Below, piece after piece: positions 16,510 to 25,649 of a stretch of DNA of 32,800 bases. The notes beneath the pieces are model-generated. The model had not been told where the DNA came from and did not search any database. It saw nothing but the letters and a program-made list of their open reading frames with translations. The stretch comes from an uncultured Bacteroidales bacterium (GTDB lineage: Bacteria; Bacteroidota; Bacteroidia; Bacteroidales; Paludibacteraceae), in the NCBI GenBank assembly GCA_946184695.1, contig CAMHGK010000006.1, forward strand, positions 1 through 32,800, read 5' to 3'. Position 1 is the stretch's first letter. Each line of letters opens with the position of its first letter. The position numbers were made by a program, and so were the translations under genes.

Positions 16510-18117
16510 ATGAAAAAATTTACCCTTCTTGCAACAACACTGTTGCTTACGTTAGGTTTGACTGCAGCCCCTGTAGTCAAAGGTATTAGTCGTCCGGAAA
16601 AGGACAAGAAAGAGCTTATCAAAAAAGCCAAGGCAGAGCACCGTGCTCACAAGGTTGTGAAAGACGAGGAAGAAGACCCGTTTGCACCGGAACCCGCAGA
16701 AGCCACCACCATCGACCTCGTAGTTACCGAGGCAATGTTTGAAGAAGACTACTATGGTGAGGGCTTTGAGCTCACATTATATGCAAATGGCGGCGTTCTT
16801 GATTTGTTGCTCATCACTTCTGCCACAGAGATTCCCGAAGGTGAGTTTAGCTTTAAGGCATACGAAGGAGTTGCAGATGAATCCTATGTTGCTGCTTCTG
16901 AAGGTCACTATAAAGAAGATTATTCTGATTGGGGGTTTGGCATAATTGAAGGTGATGAACCTTCTTACCTGCTGACAGATGACGAGAACTACTACTACCT
17001 GCAAAGTGGTACTCTCAACATCGTTAAGGACGGTTCGGCAATGCACATAACTCTTGATGCGATATCGGCTCATGGTAGCAACATTAAGGCATCTTACAGC
17101 GGTCAGGTTCTTCCAGCTGCTTTTGCCGTTGAACCCCAAGAAATCAGCGAGTTCGACAGAACTGCTACTGCTATGAATACTGTAGATTATACAAAGAATT
17201 ACGGTGATGTATATGTACAACTCACAGGCGAGGACTTCGCTCTGCTTCTTGACATAATCACTCCTGATTATCCTGACGGTATAGTAGGCAAATACGAAAT
17301 CAAACCTGCTCAAGCAATAGAAGAGTCGGAAGAAGCTCCTGAGACATCGCCGGATCAGAAAGAAGCAGAAGTATATGCTCTCGCATCAAGTGGCTATAGT
17401 TACAGTTACGAGTCGGCTTATCCTTCATATTTTGCTGTAGAGCAAGCAGGTGAGGTCAACTACTACTTCCTGCAATCTGGTACCGTAGAAATAAGCAAAG
17501 ACGGAGATAACTATAAGGTAGAGGTCAACGGTGTATCGTACTTCGGTTCACAGATCAAGGTTACCTATGAAGGATTAACCGATCAGCTCAATTTCGACTA
17601 CGAGCCGGATGAAGCTACAAGCATCAATGCCACCGATCTGACAGGTGAAGTAAGCAATTCTGACGGTATCTTTGTAATTGAAGCAATGACCGAAGACTAC
17701 TTGCAGATGGCAGTAATAGAGCTTGTATCTAACGCTGAAGAGCTGCCTGTAGGAGAATTTGTAGTAGCAGCCGACAGTGCTCAGAACACCATCATTGCTT
17801 CCCCGGGTGGCGATGCAAGCTATGACTATGGCACACGCTATTTCACTACCGATGGCTATTATATCGTTGACACATGGTATGTGGTTAGCGGCAAGGTTAC
17901 TATCACTAAGGAAGGCGAGGTTTATACCGTAGTATTGGACGGCAAATCAGCTAAGGGCAGTGATATTAAGCTCACTATTACCATCGGCTCGCCGGAGTCG
18001 GCTGTAGAAAACGTATTTGAAGACCGCAGCAAGACCATCAAGACCTTCGATGGCGAGAAAGTGGTAATCATCAATAACGGCGTTAAATACAACGTTCTCG
18101 GAGTGGAGATTCGCTAA
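16510..18117 (+). CDS. Secreted protein with three tandem ~130-aa beta-rich repeats; function unknown
   Basis: Signal peptide MKKFTLLATTLLLTLGLTAAP; three divergent repeats with shared motif YYxxQSGTxxIxKDG...GSxIKxxYxG; C-terminal tail VVIINNGVKYNVLGVEIR. Confidence 0.88.
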   Translation: MKKFTLLATTLLLTLGLTAAPVVKGISRPEKDKKELIKKAKAEHRAHKVVKDEEEDPFAPEPAEATTIDLVVTEAMFEEDYYGEGFELTLYANGGVLDLLLITSATEIPEGEFSFKAYEGVADESYVAASEGHYKEDYSDWGFGIIEGDEPSYLLTDDENYYYLQSGTLNIVKDGSAMHITLDAISAHGSNIKASYSGQVLPAAFAVEPQEISEFDRTATAMNTVDYTKNYGDVYVQLTGEDFALLLDIITPDYPDGIVGKYEIKPAQAIEESEEAPETSPDQKEAEVYALASSGYSYSYESAYPSYFAVEQAGEVNYYFLQSGTVEISKDGDNYKVEVNGVSYFGSQIKVTYEGLTDQLNFDYEPDEATSINATDLTGEVSNSDGIFVIEAMTEDYLQMAVIELVSNAEELPVGEFVVAADSAQNTIIASPGGDASYDYGTRYFTTDGYYIVDTWYVVSGKVTITKEGEVYTVVLDGKSAKGSDIKLTITIGSPESAVENVFEDRSKTIKTFDGEKVVIINNGVKYNVLGVEIR

Positions 18118-18128
18118 TCCCGCTCACA

Positions 18129-18177
18129 AACGCAAAAGGCTGTCTAACAACAAAAATGTTAGACAGCCTCTTGCGTT
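18129..18177 (+). terminator. Hairpin downstream of the triple-repeat gene
   Basis: aacgcaaaaggctgtctaaca / tgttagacagcctcttgcgtt inverted repeat, 11 bp after the stop codon; weak T tract. Confidence 0.65.
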
Positions 18178-18218
18178 ATTTTAGACTATCATCAGACCAT
18201 GCGATGAAACCGACACAG

Positions 18219-18322
18219 GTAGAGACGCTTTACAAAGCGTCTCTCGGATATGCACGCAGATAAATGCTTTTGCATATCATTCGTTTTAATGTGATGAGAG
18301 ACGGTATATATACCGTCTCTAC
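18219..18322. repeat. REP/BIME-like composite palindromic element
   Basis: Palindrome A agagacgcttt-ac-aaagcgtctct (18221-18244); inner IR gatatgca...tgcatatc (18247-18278); palindrome C agagacggtatatataccgtctct (18297-18320, perfect 24 bp); outer IR gtagagacg/cgtctctac. Confidence 0.85.
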
Positions 18323-18405
18323 ACGCGATAGCAACCCGCTTTTAGTTGTTAGACAGCCTCTTTTTTGTGCTATATAATGTTGCCAAGAACGGCTATCGGA
18401 ACGCA

Positions 18406-20433
18406 TCAATCCTTGCACCTCTGCAAGACGACAGCCGAGCGGGCGGGTAGGTAGAGTTTGAGCCAACCCTTGCCGTCTTTGTCGTAGATCGGGTCAGGTT
18501 GTGTGAAATGCTCAACCGAGTCGTCAGCTATGCCGAATCCGGCAAACTCCTTAGCATCAGTGTTGAGCACTACTCTGTACTTGCCTGCCGGCGCGAGCAG
18601 TCCGTAGTCGGGGAACGAGTGGCTGCCGTTCCAGTTGAACACGAAGACAAGGTCACCACGGGAATAAGCAACCACCTGGTCGCCTTCTCTATCCCAAAGG
18701 TTGACAACGGGACGTTTTTCAAACTCATGAATACCGCCGATAAGGTGAATCATAGCCTTGTCGAACTCACCGAGTTCGTGGTAGTAGAAATTGGGATTGT
18801 CCACGAGTTCCCATTGCCTGCGCGCATATTTATAACTCCAACCGTTGCCTTCGCGGGGGAAGTCAATCCATTCGGGATGACCAAATTCGTTTCCCATAAA
18901 ATTCAGGTAACCACCATTGATAGTGGATGCAGTGATGAGTCGTATCATCTTGTGCAGTGCCAAACCACGGTCAACCATAAAGTTGCTGTCGCCGTGCTGC
19001 ATGTGCCAGTACATGTCGGCGTCGATAAGTCGGAAAATAATGGTCTTGTCGCCCACGAGTGCCTGGTCGTGACTCTCGGCATAGGAGATTGTCTTCTCGT
19101 CCTGACGGCGGTTGGTCATCTCGTAGAGGATGTGCCCTGCCTTCCAGTCCTCGTCTTTTACTTCCTTTATATATTTAATCCAGAAGTCCGGCTGTCCCAT
19201 TGCCAATCGGTAGTCGAATCCCATGCCACCATCTTTTATCGGCACTGCCAATCCGGGCATGCCCGACATCTCCTCGGCTATGGTAATAGCATGAGGGTTG
19301 ACCTGATGAATGAGCCTATTGGCAAGGGTGAGATAGCAGATGGCATCGCCGTCTTCGTTGAGGTTGTAGTAGGAATCGTAGCCGTTGAAGTCCTCACCCA
19401 AACCATGCGACAGATAGAGCATTGATGTCACACCGTCGAAACGGAATCCGTCGAAGTGATACTCATCAAGCCAGAACTTGCAGTTCGACAGCAGGAAATG
19501 CAGCACTTCGTGCTTTTGGTAATTGAAGCAAAGACTGTCCCAAGCAGGGTGCTCGCGTCGGGCGCCACTGTGGAAATACTGATATGGAGTGCCGTCGAAA
19601 TTGCCCAGTCCCTCCAACTCGTTTTTGACGGCATGCGAATGAACAAGGTCCATTATTACCGCCAAACCGCGCTCATGGGCATCGTCTATCAGATGTTTGA
19701 GTTCTTCGGGAGTACCGAAACGCGAAGAAGCGGCAAAGAAGTTCGACACATGGTAGCCGAAAGAGCCGTAATATGGGTGCTCCTGAATAGCCATTATCTG
19801 CACGCAGTTGTAGCCGTCGGCTGCTATGCGCGGTAGCACATTGAGGCGGAATTCTTCGTAGGTCGCCACTTTCTCTTCCGACGACGACATGCCGATATGG
19901 CACTCGTAAATCAGCAACGGTTCGGTATTCGGTTTGAACTTGCGCACTTTCCATTTATACGGTTCCGGAGCCCACACCTGAGCGGAGAATATCTTAGTGG
20001 CATTGTCTTGCACCACGCGCCGTGCATACGACGGGATACGCTCGCCACAGCCACCTTGCCACTCTACAAGCAGTTTGTAATGCTGACCGTGACGAATGGC
20101 CTTTTCCGGCAATCGAACTTCCCAACAACCGTTCCATGGGTCTGACTCGACGGGCCAAAGACGAAAGTTTTCATCTTTGCTCCAGCCGTTGAAGTCACCT
20201 ATCATATATATGGCTGTGGCATTAGGTGCCCATTCACGAAGCAACCAGCCGCTCTTGGTCTGTTTGGTAGCTTTCAGATGGTGCAACCCGAAATACAGAT
20301 GGCCATTAGCAAAGTCACTGAGCTTGCCTTCGCCTGCAAGACTCTTCTCTTGCTGACGGAAATAATCATATCGACCGTTGATTGCATCTGCATACGGCGC
20401 AAGATAAGGATCAGATTGGATGAGTTTTAGCAT
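18406..20433 (-). CDS. glgB: 1,4-alpha-glucan branching enzyme
   Basis: CBM48 domain LREWAPNATAIYMIGDFNGW; GH13 regions VIMDLVHSHA, FDGFRFDGVTSM, ITIAEEMSGMPG, YAESHDQALVGDK; NFMGNEFGHPEWIDFPREGN. Confidence 0.97.
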   Translation of the reverse strand: MLKLIQSDPYLAPYADAINGRYDYFRQQEKSLAGEGKLSDFANGHLYFGLHHLKATKQTKSGWLLREWAPNATAIYMIGDFNGWSKDENFRLWPVESDPWNGCWEVRLPEKAIRHGQHYKLLVEWQGGCGERIPSYARRVVQDNATKIFSAQVWAPEPYKWKVRKFKPNTEPLLIYECHIGMSSSEEKVATYEEFRLNVLPRIAADGYNCVQIMAIQEHPYYGSFGYHVSNFFAASSRFGTPEELKHLIDDAHERGLAVIMDLVHSHAVKNELEGLGNFDGTPYQYFHSGARREHPAWDSLCFNYQKHEVLHFLLSNCKFWLDEYHFDGFRFDGVTSMLYLSHGLGEDFNGYDSYYNLNEDGDAICYLTLANRLIHQVNPHAITIAEEMSGMPGLAVPIKDGGMGFDYRLAMGQPDFWIKYIKEVKDEDWKAGHILYEMTNRRQDEKTISYAESHDQALVGDKTIIFRLIDADMYWHMQHGDSNFMVDRGLALHKMIRLITASTINGGYLNFMGNEFGHPEWIDFPREGNGWSYKYARRQWELVDNPNFYYHELGEFDKAMIHLIGGIHEFEKRPVVNLWDREGDQVVAYSRGDLVFVFNWNGSHSFPDYGLLAPAGKYRVVLNTDAKEFAGFGIADDSVEHFTQPDPIYDKDGKGWLKLYLPARSAVVLQRCKD

Positions 20434-20509
20434 GGCAGGAGAATATTTAGGTTAATACTATTATTTTAAGTTACTGTATCAGTATTGGTTGATTAAACGT
20501 CCGTGGACA

Positions 20510-20959
20510 TTATGCCTTTACTTTAGCCACCACCTTGCGATATCGCTGTCCGGGAGCTATAGATGGCATGTGTGCATCTTCGGGGAAGAATATGACGAAC
20601 TTACCCTCTGTAAGTGTGAGCAGAGTATCGGGCTGGTCGGCATACACCTCCACGTCATGCTGCTCGTTGTACTCCTTTATCACATCCTTGCAATCTTCTG
20701 TAGCACTCCAACCAAGTTGCTCTGTACCATTGATGACAAGCTGAATATCTATGTAGTCGCGATGTGCCTCCAAACGGCATTCCTGCTGTTCTTTTCCCTC
20801 TACATCGGCTATCACCACATAAATATCGTCGCCCTGAATCTTAATTTTGCATGGGGGCAAATTTTCAAGGTCATTATCGGTGAGAAACTTAAAGGCTTTC
20901 TCTAAACCCTCGGCACAATCGTAGTAACGATCAGCATTCTCTAAATTATCAAGTATCAT
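20510..20959 (-). CDS. YhcH/YjgK/YiaL family protein
   Basis: GDDIYVVIADVEGKEQQECRLEAHRDYIDIQLVINGTEQLGW...KFVIFFPEDAHMPSIA is characteristic of this DUF386/EbgC-like family. Confidence 0.93.
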   Translation of the reverse strand: MILDNLENADRYYDCAEGLEKAFKFLTDNDLENLPPCKIKIQGDDIYVVIADVEGKEQQECRLEAHRDYIDIQLVINGTEQLGWSATEDCKDVIKEYNEQHDVEVYADQPDTLLTLTEGKFVIFFPEDAHMPSIAPGQRYRKVVAKVKA

Positions 20960-21028
20960 ATAATAAAAAATTGGTTGTTCTGTTAGGATATATCTAAAAA
21001 TTATTCGGCATGCTCACGACGAGCAGCT

Positions 21029-21724
21029 TCAATCAAACACTTCCTGCAGTATTTCAAGCGAGCGGGGAGTGACGAACCCGTCAATCTGTATCTCGTAGTA
21101 CCTGCATATCTTGCGCAGCATTGTCTGCCGTGCAGTACGGCTAAGACTAACCTCAGAGCCAGACAAAAGCTGCTGGAGCACCTCAGTCTCCTCCGGTTCA
21201 AAGTGGTCTATATCATGAGACGTTGACCGGCTCAACTCGCCTGTGTACATGTTCAGCATCGTCGCCTTTGCATCGAGTTGCGGGGTGATACCCAACGACA
21301 TCATCAGTTCCACAAGCAACGACAAGTGCCAATTCTGATTGGCGTTGCCAAGCTCTCTGATGCGCTGTTCCAAAATGTCAAACAGTTGCGGGTCAGCAAG
21401 CGGGTGGCGCAGCAGGCGATAAAGCATCTCTGCCATGAATATGATTTGAGCATTGCGTTTTATATCCGTCTGGGCATTGCTGTATATCAGGTCTATTGCC
21501 TGAGCATTCACTCGCTGTATCGCCTCGGCTCTGTCAAAATGCGAATCGACGCCTATTATGTTCAGCGGTGCAAGAACGGCCTTCGTAAGCATATTTTTCC
21601 GCCCGCCTACTCCATATATCATCATGTTGACCCTGCCGAAATCTTTGGTATATAGGTGCAATATGTCGGCATTGTCTTTGTGATGAGCGAGATGAAGTAC
21701 TATGGCTCTTGTCCTACTAAGCAT
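21029..21724 (-). CDS. recO: DNA repair protein RecO
   Basis: N-terminal TRAIVLHLAHHKDNADILHLYTKDFGRVNMMIYGVGGRK; helical C-terminus with RYYEIQIDGF; Bacteroidetes-type RecO. Confidence 0.9.
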   Translation of the reverse strand: MLSRTRAIVLHLAHHKDNADILHLYTKDFGRVNMMIYGVGGRKNMLTKAVLAPLNIIGVDSHFDRAEAIQRVNAQAIDLIYSNAQTDIKRNAQIIFMAEMLYRLLRHPLADPQLFDILEQRIRELGNANQNWHLSLLVELMMSLGITPQLDAKATMLNMYTGELSRSTSHDIDHFEPEETEVLQQLLSGSEVSLSRTARQTMLRKICRYYEIQIDGFVTPRSLEILQEVFD

Positions 21725-21768
21725 TTTGCTTGTATAACGTGTCTTTACTATAGCACCGATACAAGGTG

Positions 21769-22518
21769 TCAGAACTTATAAACAAAGCACACATTCCAAC
21801 TCCACTCTCTCATATACGAGTTACCACCGGCTGTATTGACAGGGTAGCGTCGTACCATATTGAGCAATCCGAAATCATAACCTCCCTGTAGCCGGTAGCG
21901 GTCCCACTCTAATCCTAAACCCACAGACATCTGCAGGTTGACGGGCAACTGCTCGCCGGCATACCTGTTATACGAGTCCGTGCCCACCCCTATGTCATGC
22001 AAATGCTGCAATGTGGGTTCTGAGAGATTGAGGCTCTGATTGTCATACTGAAACAGCCCCACTTGCAATTGTGGTCCGCCATACGCCACCAACGCCAGCT
22101 TCTCCCAAAGTTCCTGGCGGTAAAAAAGCAGCACCGGGATGTTCAATGTATGTTTCAATACCTTGTGACCGATAGTTTCCACCTGCACGTATTCACTCGA
22201 CGCCGACGCCCAATGCTGGGTATGCCGGCCATAGGTCAAGGCATAACTCAACCCCGTCTGCAAAGCAAGATTGTACGGCAGATTGAAGTCGATGGCCGCT
22301 CCCAACTTACCGCCATGCAGATACATATCCGGATACGATACACTCGGACTATTCTGCCAGTCTTGAACATATCCTGCATACAAACGCCATGCTGTCGTCA
22401 GGTGATAATCCACCTTGACTTTTTCTTTTTTAGTTTCAAAAAAATCGTACTTCGACTCCTGTGCACTCAGTAACAGAGCCGAAAATAATAGCAAGACCGA
22501 TAAAAAATTCCGTTTCAT
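21769..22518 (-). CDS. Outer membrane beta-barrel protein, putative
   Basis: Signal peptide MKRNFLSVLLLFSALLLSAQ; alternating beta pattern; aromatic C-terminal strand WNVCFVYKF. Confidence 0.75.
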   Translation of the reverse strand: MKRNFLSVLLLFSALLLSAQESKYDFFETKKEKVKVDYHLTTAWRLYAGYVQDWQNSPSVSYPDMYLHGGKLGAAIDFNLPYNLALQTGLSYALTYGRHTQHWASASSEYVQVETIGHKVLKHTLNIPVLLFYRQELWEKLALVAYGGPQLQVGLFQYDNQSLNLSEPTLQHLHDIGVGTDSYNRYAGEQLPVNLQMSVGLGLEWDRYRLQGGYDFGLLNMVRRYPVNTAGGNSYMREWSWNVCFVYKF

Positions 22519-22592
22519 TTTTATATTTTCTTTATAGGGGCACATCTAAAAAACTACTGGCTTACTCTAAAAATGCCATTTGAAAATCGCTT

Positions 22593-23495
22593 TCAGAGAA
22601 ACTCATATATTGCATAGCCGGACAACAAAACTACCACATAAACCACAAAAGCTATTCCGCGTACAAGGTTCTGCTCTGCCAAGAAAAAATGCGTGGCAAA
22701 CATGGCGAGCGTCATAAACAACAAACCGCAGATGTTTGTGACAGCAGATTGCCAAATCACTAATACTATTATCGCCACTAACGGTACAGAGCAAAATGTT
22801 ATATACGTTTGAACCGACACGCTCTCGCGGCTGAAACGCATCAACGCCGATACCATCATAACCAACGACATCAGCATAGCAGCCACTATGGTCCAATTCT
22901 CTGCCGACAATGTCATCAGTTGCCTGCTCAGGGGCGAAGGCTCAATAATATAACCAAGCATATCAGGCGATAACCAGACAACCACAGCCATATAAATCAC
23001 CACTACCGCTATCGCTATCAGCGATGATAAAAACACTTTCAAATTGAACGACTGCTGAAACATAAAGAACAACCATAGCAACGGAATGAAAAATATCATA
23101 TCATGACACGCAAAACCGCCCAGGCATATAAGCAGTGTACTAAGCAGAGCCTGCTCTGCAGCATTATCTAACCGATAAGTGCCAATCAGCTGTATATCAC
23201 ACAGCAGCAATGCCATGCATGCTATCTGACCGGACCAACATGTGTGTAGCCACGGTACAACACTTATCGGCAACAGGTACATCAGCATCGGCATATACGA
23301 CATGGTGCGGGTCATGTTAGTCTTATAGCACAAGCGCATCAGTACTACGGAATTAGCCATGGCAAGCGCCAGCGTGAGCGATGCTGATAGCGGCTCCGCA
23401 ATAATACTACCAACCCAACAGACAAGACATGCCATAGTCAGTATTATTGCAAGCGGCAGCTTGAGTTCTGTGATATGTATTAGAAAACTTTTCAA
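22593..23495 (-). CDS. Polytopic inner-membrane protein, unknown function
   Basis: 300-aa ORF with about 8-9 hydrophobic segments; no catalytic motif recognised. Confidence 0.75.
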   Translation of the reverse strand: MKSFLIHITELKLPLAIILTMACLVCWVGSIIAEPLSASLTLALAMANSVVLMRLCYKTNMTRTMSYMPMLMYLLPISVVPWLHTCWSGQIACMALLLCDIQLIGTYRLDNAAEQALLSTLLICLGGFACHDMIFFIPLLWLFFMFQQSFNLKVFLSSLIAIAVVVIYMAVVVWLSPDMLGYIIEPSPLSRQLMTLSAENWTIVAAMLMSLVMMVSALMRFSRESVSVQTYITFCSVPLVAIIVLVIWQSAVTNICGLLFMTLAMFATHFFLAEQNLVRGIAFVVYVVVLLSGYAIYEFL

Positions 23496-23535
23496 TGTGT
23501 CACCTCAGTTCCATATTGTCATGTCGTCGCGACTG

Positions 23536-25635
23536 TTATTCTATCAAGCCGGATTTTTGCAACATATACTTAGGATCGGCTTGCTTCCCGCGGAACTCAA
23601 GATAAAGCTCTTGAGCATCTTTGGTATTTCCTTGTTCAAGCAGTCGGCGGAAGCGTGCTGCCACCTCAGCATTGAATATATCACCTGTCTCTTTGAAAGC
23701 GTAGAAGGCATCTGAATCAAGCACTGCTGACCACGTATAGCTATAATACCCTGCCTCATAGCCGGTCATAAAGATATGGTTAAAGAAAGTAGGACGATAG
23801 CGAACTATGATCTCGGGTATCATCCGCATGTTCTCCATACTCTTCTTCTCAAACTCATTAACGTCGAAATCATCGGTGGTTGTGAGCTCGTGGAAATCCA
23901 TATCGAGTATTGAAGCTGACAGTAATTCTGTCTTTACGAATCCCTGATTGAATTTGCCGGCCTTGTTGATCTTCTCAATGAGTTCATCAGGTATAACCTC
24001 ACCGGTCTTATAGTGCTTGGCATACATGCGCATCACCTCAGGTTCGTAGCAGTAGTTCTCCATAAACTGCGAAGGAAGTTCCACAAAATCGCGAGGAACA
24101 TTGGTCCCTGACAAAGAGATGTAACTACTGCGCGAAAGCAGACCATGCAAAGCATGACCAAACTCATGGAACAACGTCTCGACATCATCCATTGAAAGCA
24201 GCGAAGGCTCTGTGGCTGTCGGCTTCGTGAAATTACCCACATTGATAACAATTGGACGATGGTCAACACCATTGTCATCAACCCATTGAGAAGTGAGATT
24301 ATTCATCCATGCACCGGGGCGCTTGCCTGCACGCGGGAAATAGTCGGTGTAGAGAATACCTATCAAATGATTGTCGGCATCGGTCACGCGGAATACCTCG
24401 ACATCGTTGTTATATACGGGCATGTCATATAGTTTTTCAAAGTTCAGTCCGTAGAGTCGGTGTGCCACTTCAAAAGCACCATGACGGACATTGGTGAGTT
24501 CGAAATACGGTTTGAGCTCTTGCTCATCGATATCGAACTCTGCCTTGCGCACTTTTTCTGCATAATACCACCAGTCCCAGGGTTGCAGCTTCTCGCCCGG
24601 AAAATCTTTTTCCAACCACTGCTGAAGCACTGCAGCCTCTTCTTTGGCTTTGGCAAGTGAAGGCTCCCACACCGACTGTAGAAATGCGTCCACGGTTTTG
24701 GAGTCGTGTGCCATACACTCCTCAAGAATATAGTCGGCAGGATTGTCAAAACCGAAGATTTTGGCTTTCTCCACCCGAAGGTGCATCGTACGGTTGATTA
24801 TCTGTTTGTTATCAAACTCGTTGTCATGGTTGGCACGAGTAGTGTAGGCAAGTAGCAATTCGCGGCGAAGGTCACGGTTGTCGGCATATTGCAATACGGG
24901 CACAAAACTGGTGCGAGTGGGATAGAATTTCCATGCATCATCTCTGCCTGCCGCCTGAGCAAGTTCTTTGGCTGCCTGCTTCACACTCTCAGGCAGACCT
25001 GATAGCTTACTCTCGTCAGTGATAAACAATTCATAGTTGTTGGTTTCTTTCTGAACATTCTGCGAGAATTTAAGCGACAGCACTGCCAACTCTTGGTTAA
25101 TCTCTTTGAGTCTGCTCTTATCCTCCTTGCTCAGATTGGCACCGCTACGCACAAAGTTCTTGTAAGTCTCCGTCAGCAGACGCTCTTGCTCAGGCGTAAG
25201 CGAGAGTTCATGACGTTTGTCATATACCGACTTAACGCGTTTGAAAAGTTTCTCATTGAGCATTATATTGTCGCTGTAAGCAGAAAGTTTCGGACTTACT
25301 TTTTCTGCAATAGCATCAAGCTCTGCATTACCGTCAGCTTCTAACACATTGAAGAATGCTGATGAAACCCGACTAAGCATCATGCCGCTGCGGTCCAATG
25401 CCACTATGGTATTCTCGAATGTGGCAGGCTCAGGATTATTAGCTATAGCCTTTATCTCCTTGTTAGCGCTTCTTATACCTGCGCGAAAAGCAGGCATGTA
25501 ATGCTTGGTCTGAATCTTGTCGAACGCAGGCGCATCATAAGGAGTGTGCTCCTCTGAGAAAAAAGGATTCTCACTATTACAAGAAATAATGGTCATAGCA
25601 ATTGCAATGATAAAAATAGAATGTAAATTTTTCAT
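23536..25635 (-). CDS. M3 family metallopeptidase (peptidyl-dipeptidase/oligopeptidase), lipoprotein signal
   Basis: Zinc motif LFHEFGHALHGLLS; M3 features DYFPRAGKRPGAWMNN, SQFMENYCYEPEVM; N-terminus MKNLHSIFIIAIAMTIISCNS with lipobox. Confidence 0.95.
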   Translation of the reverse strand: MKNLHSIFIIAIAMTIISCNSENPFFSEEHTPYDAPAFDKIQTKHYMPAFRAGIRSANKEIKAIANNPEPATFENTIVALDRSGMMLSRVSSAFFNVLEADGNAELDAIAEKVSPKLSAYSDNIMLNEKLFKRVKSVYDKRHELSLTPEQERLLTETYKNFVRSGANLSKEDKSRLKEINQELAVLSLKFSQNVQKETNNYELFITDESKLSGLPESVKQAAKELAQAAGRDDAWKFYPTRTSFVPVLQYADNRDLRRELLLAYTTRANHDNEFDNKQIINRTMHLRVEKAKIFGFDNPADYILEECMAHDSKTVDAFLQSVWEPSLAKAKEEAAVLQQWLEKDFPGEKLQPWDWWYYAEKVRKAEFDIDEQELKPYFELTNVRHGAFEVAHRLYGLNFEKLYDMPVYNNDVEVFRVTDADNHLIGILYTDYFPRAGKRPGAWMNNLTSQWVDDNGVDHRPIVINVGNFTKPTATEPSLLSMDDVETLFHEFGHALHGLLSRSSYISLSGTNVPRDFVELPSQFMENYCYEPEVMRMYAKHYKTGEVIPDELIEKINKAGKFNQGFVKTELLSASILDMDFHELTTTDDFDVNEFEKKSMENMRMIPEIIVRYRPTFFNHIFMTGYEAGYYSYTWSAVLDSDAFYAFKETGDIFNAEVAARFRRLLEQGNTKDAQELYLEFRGKQADPKYMLQKSGLIE

Positions 25636-25649
25636 ATTGTTCAATTTAC

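Noticed and set aside
18499-19425. 308-aa plus-strand ORF
   Set aside because: Antisense to glgB; explained by codon bias of the real gene
21001-21201. 66-aa minus-strand ORF overlapping recO 3' end
   Set aside because: Alternative frame within recO; no evidence of independent coding
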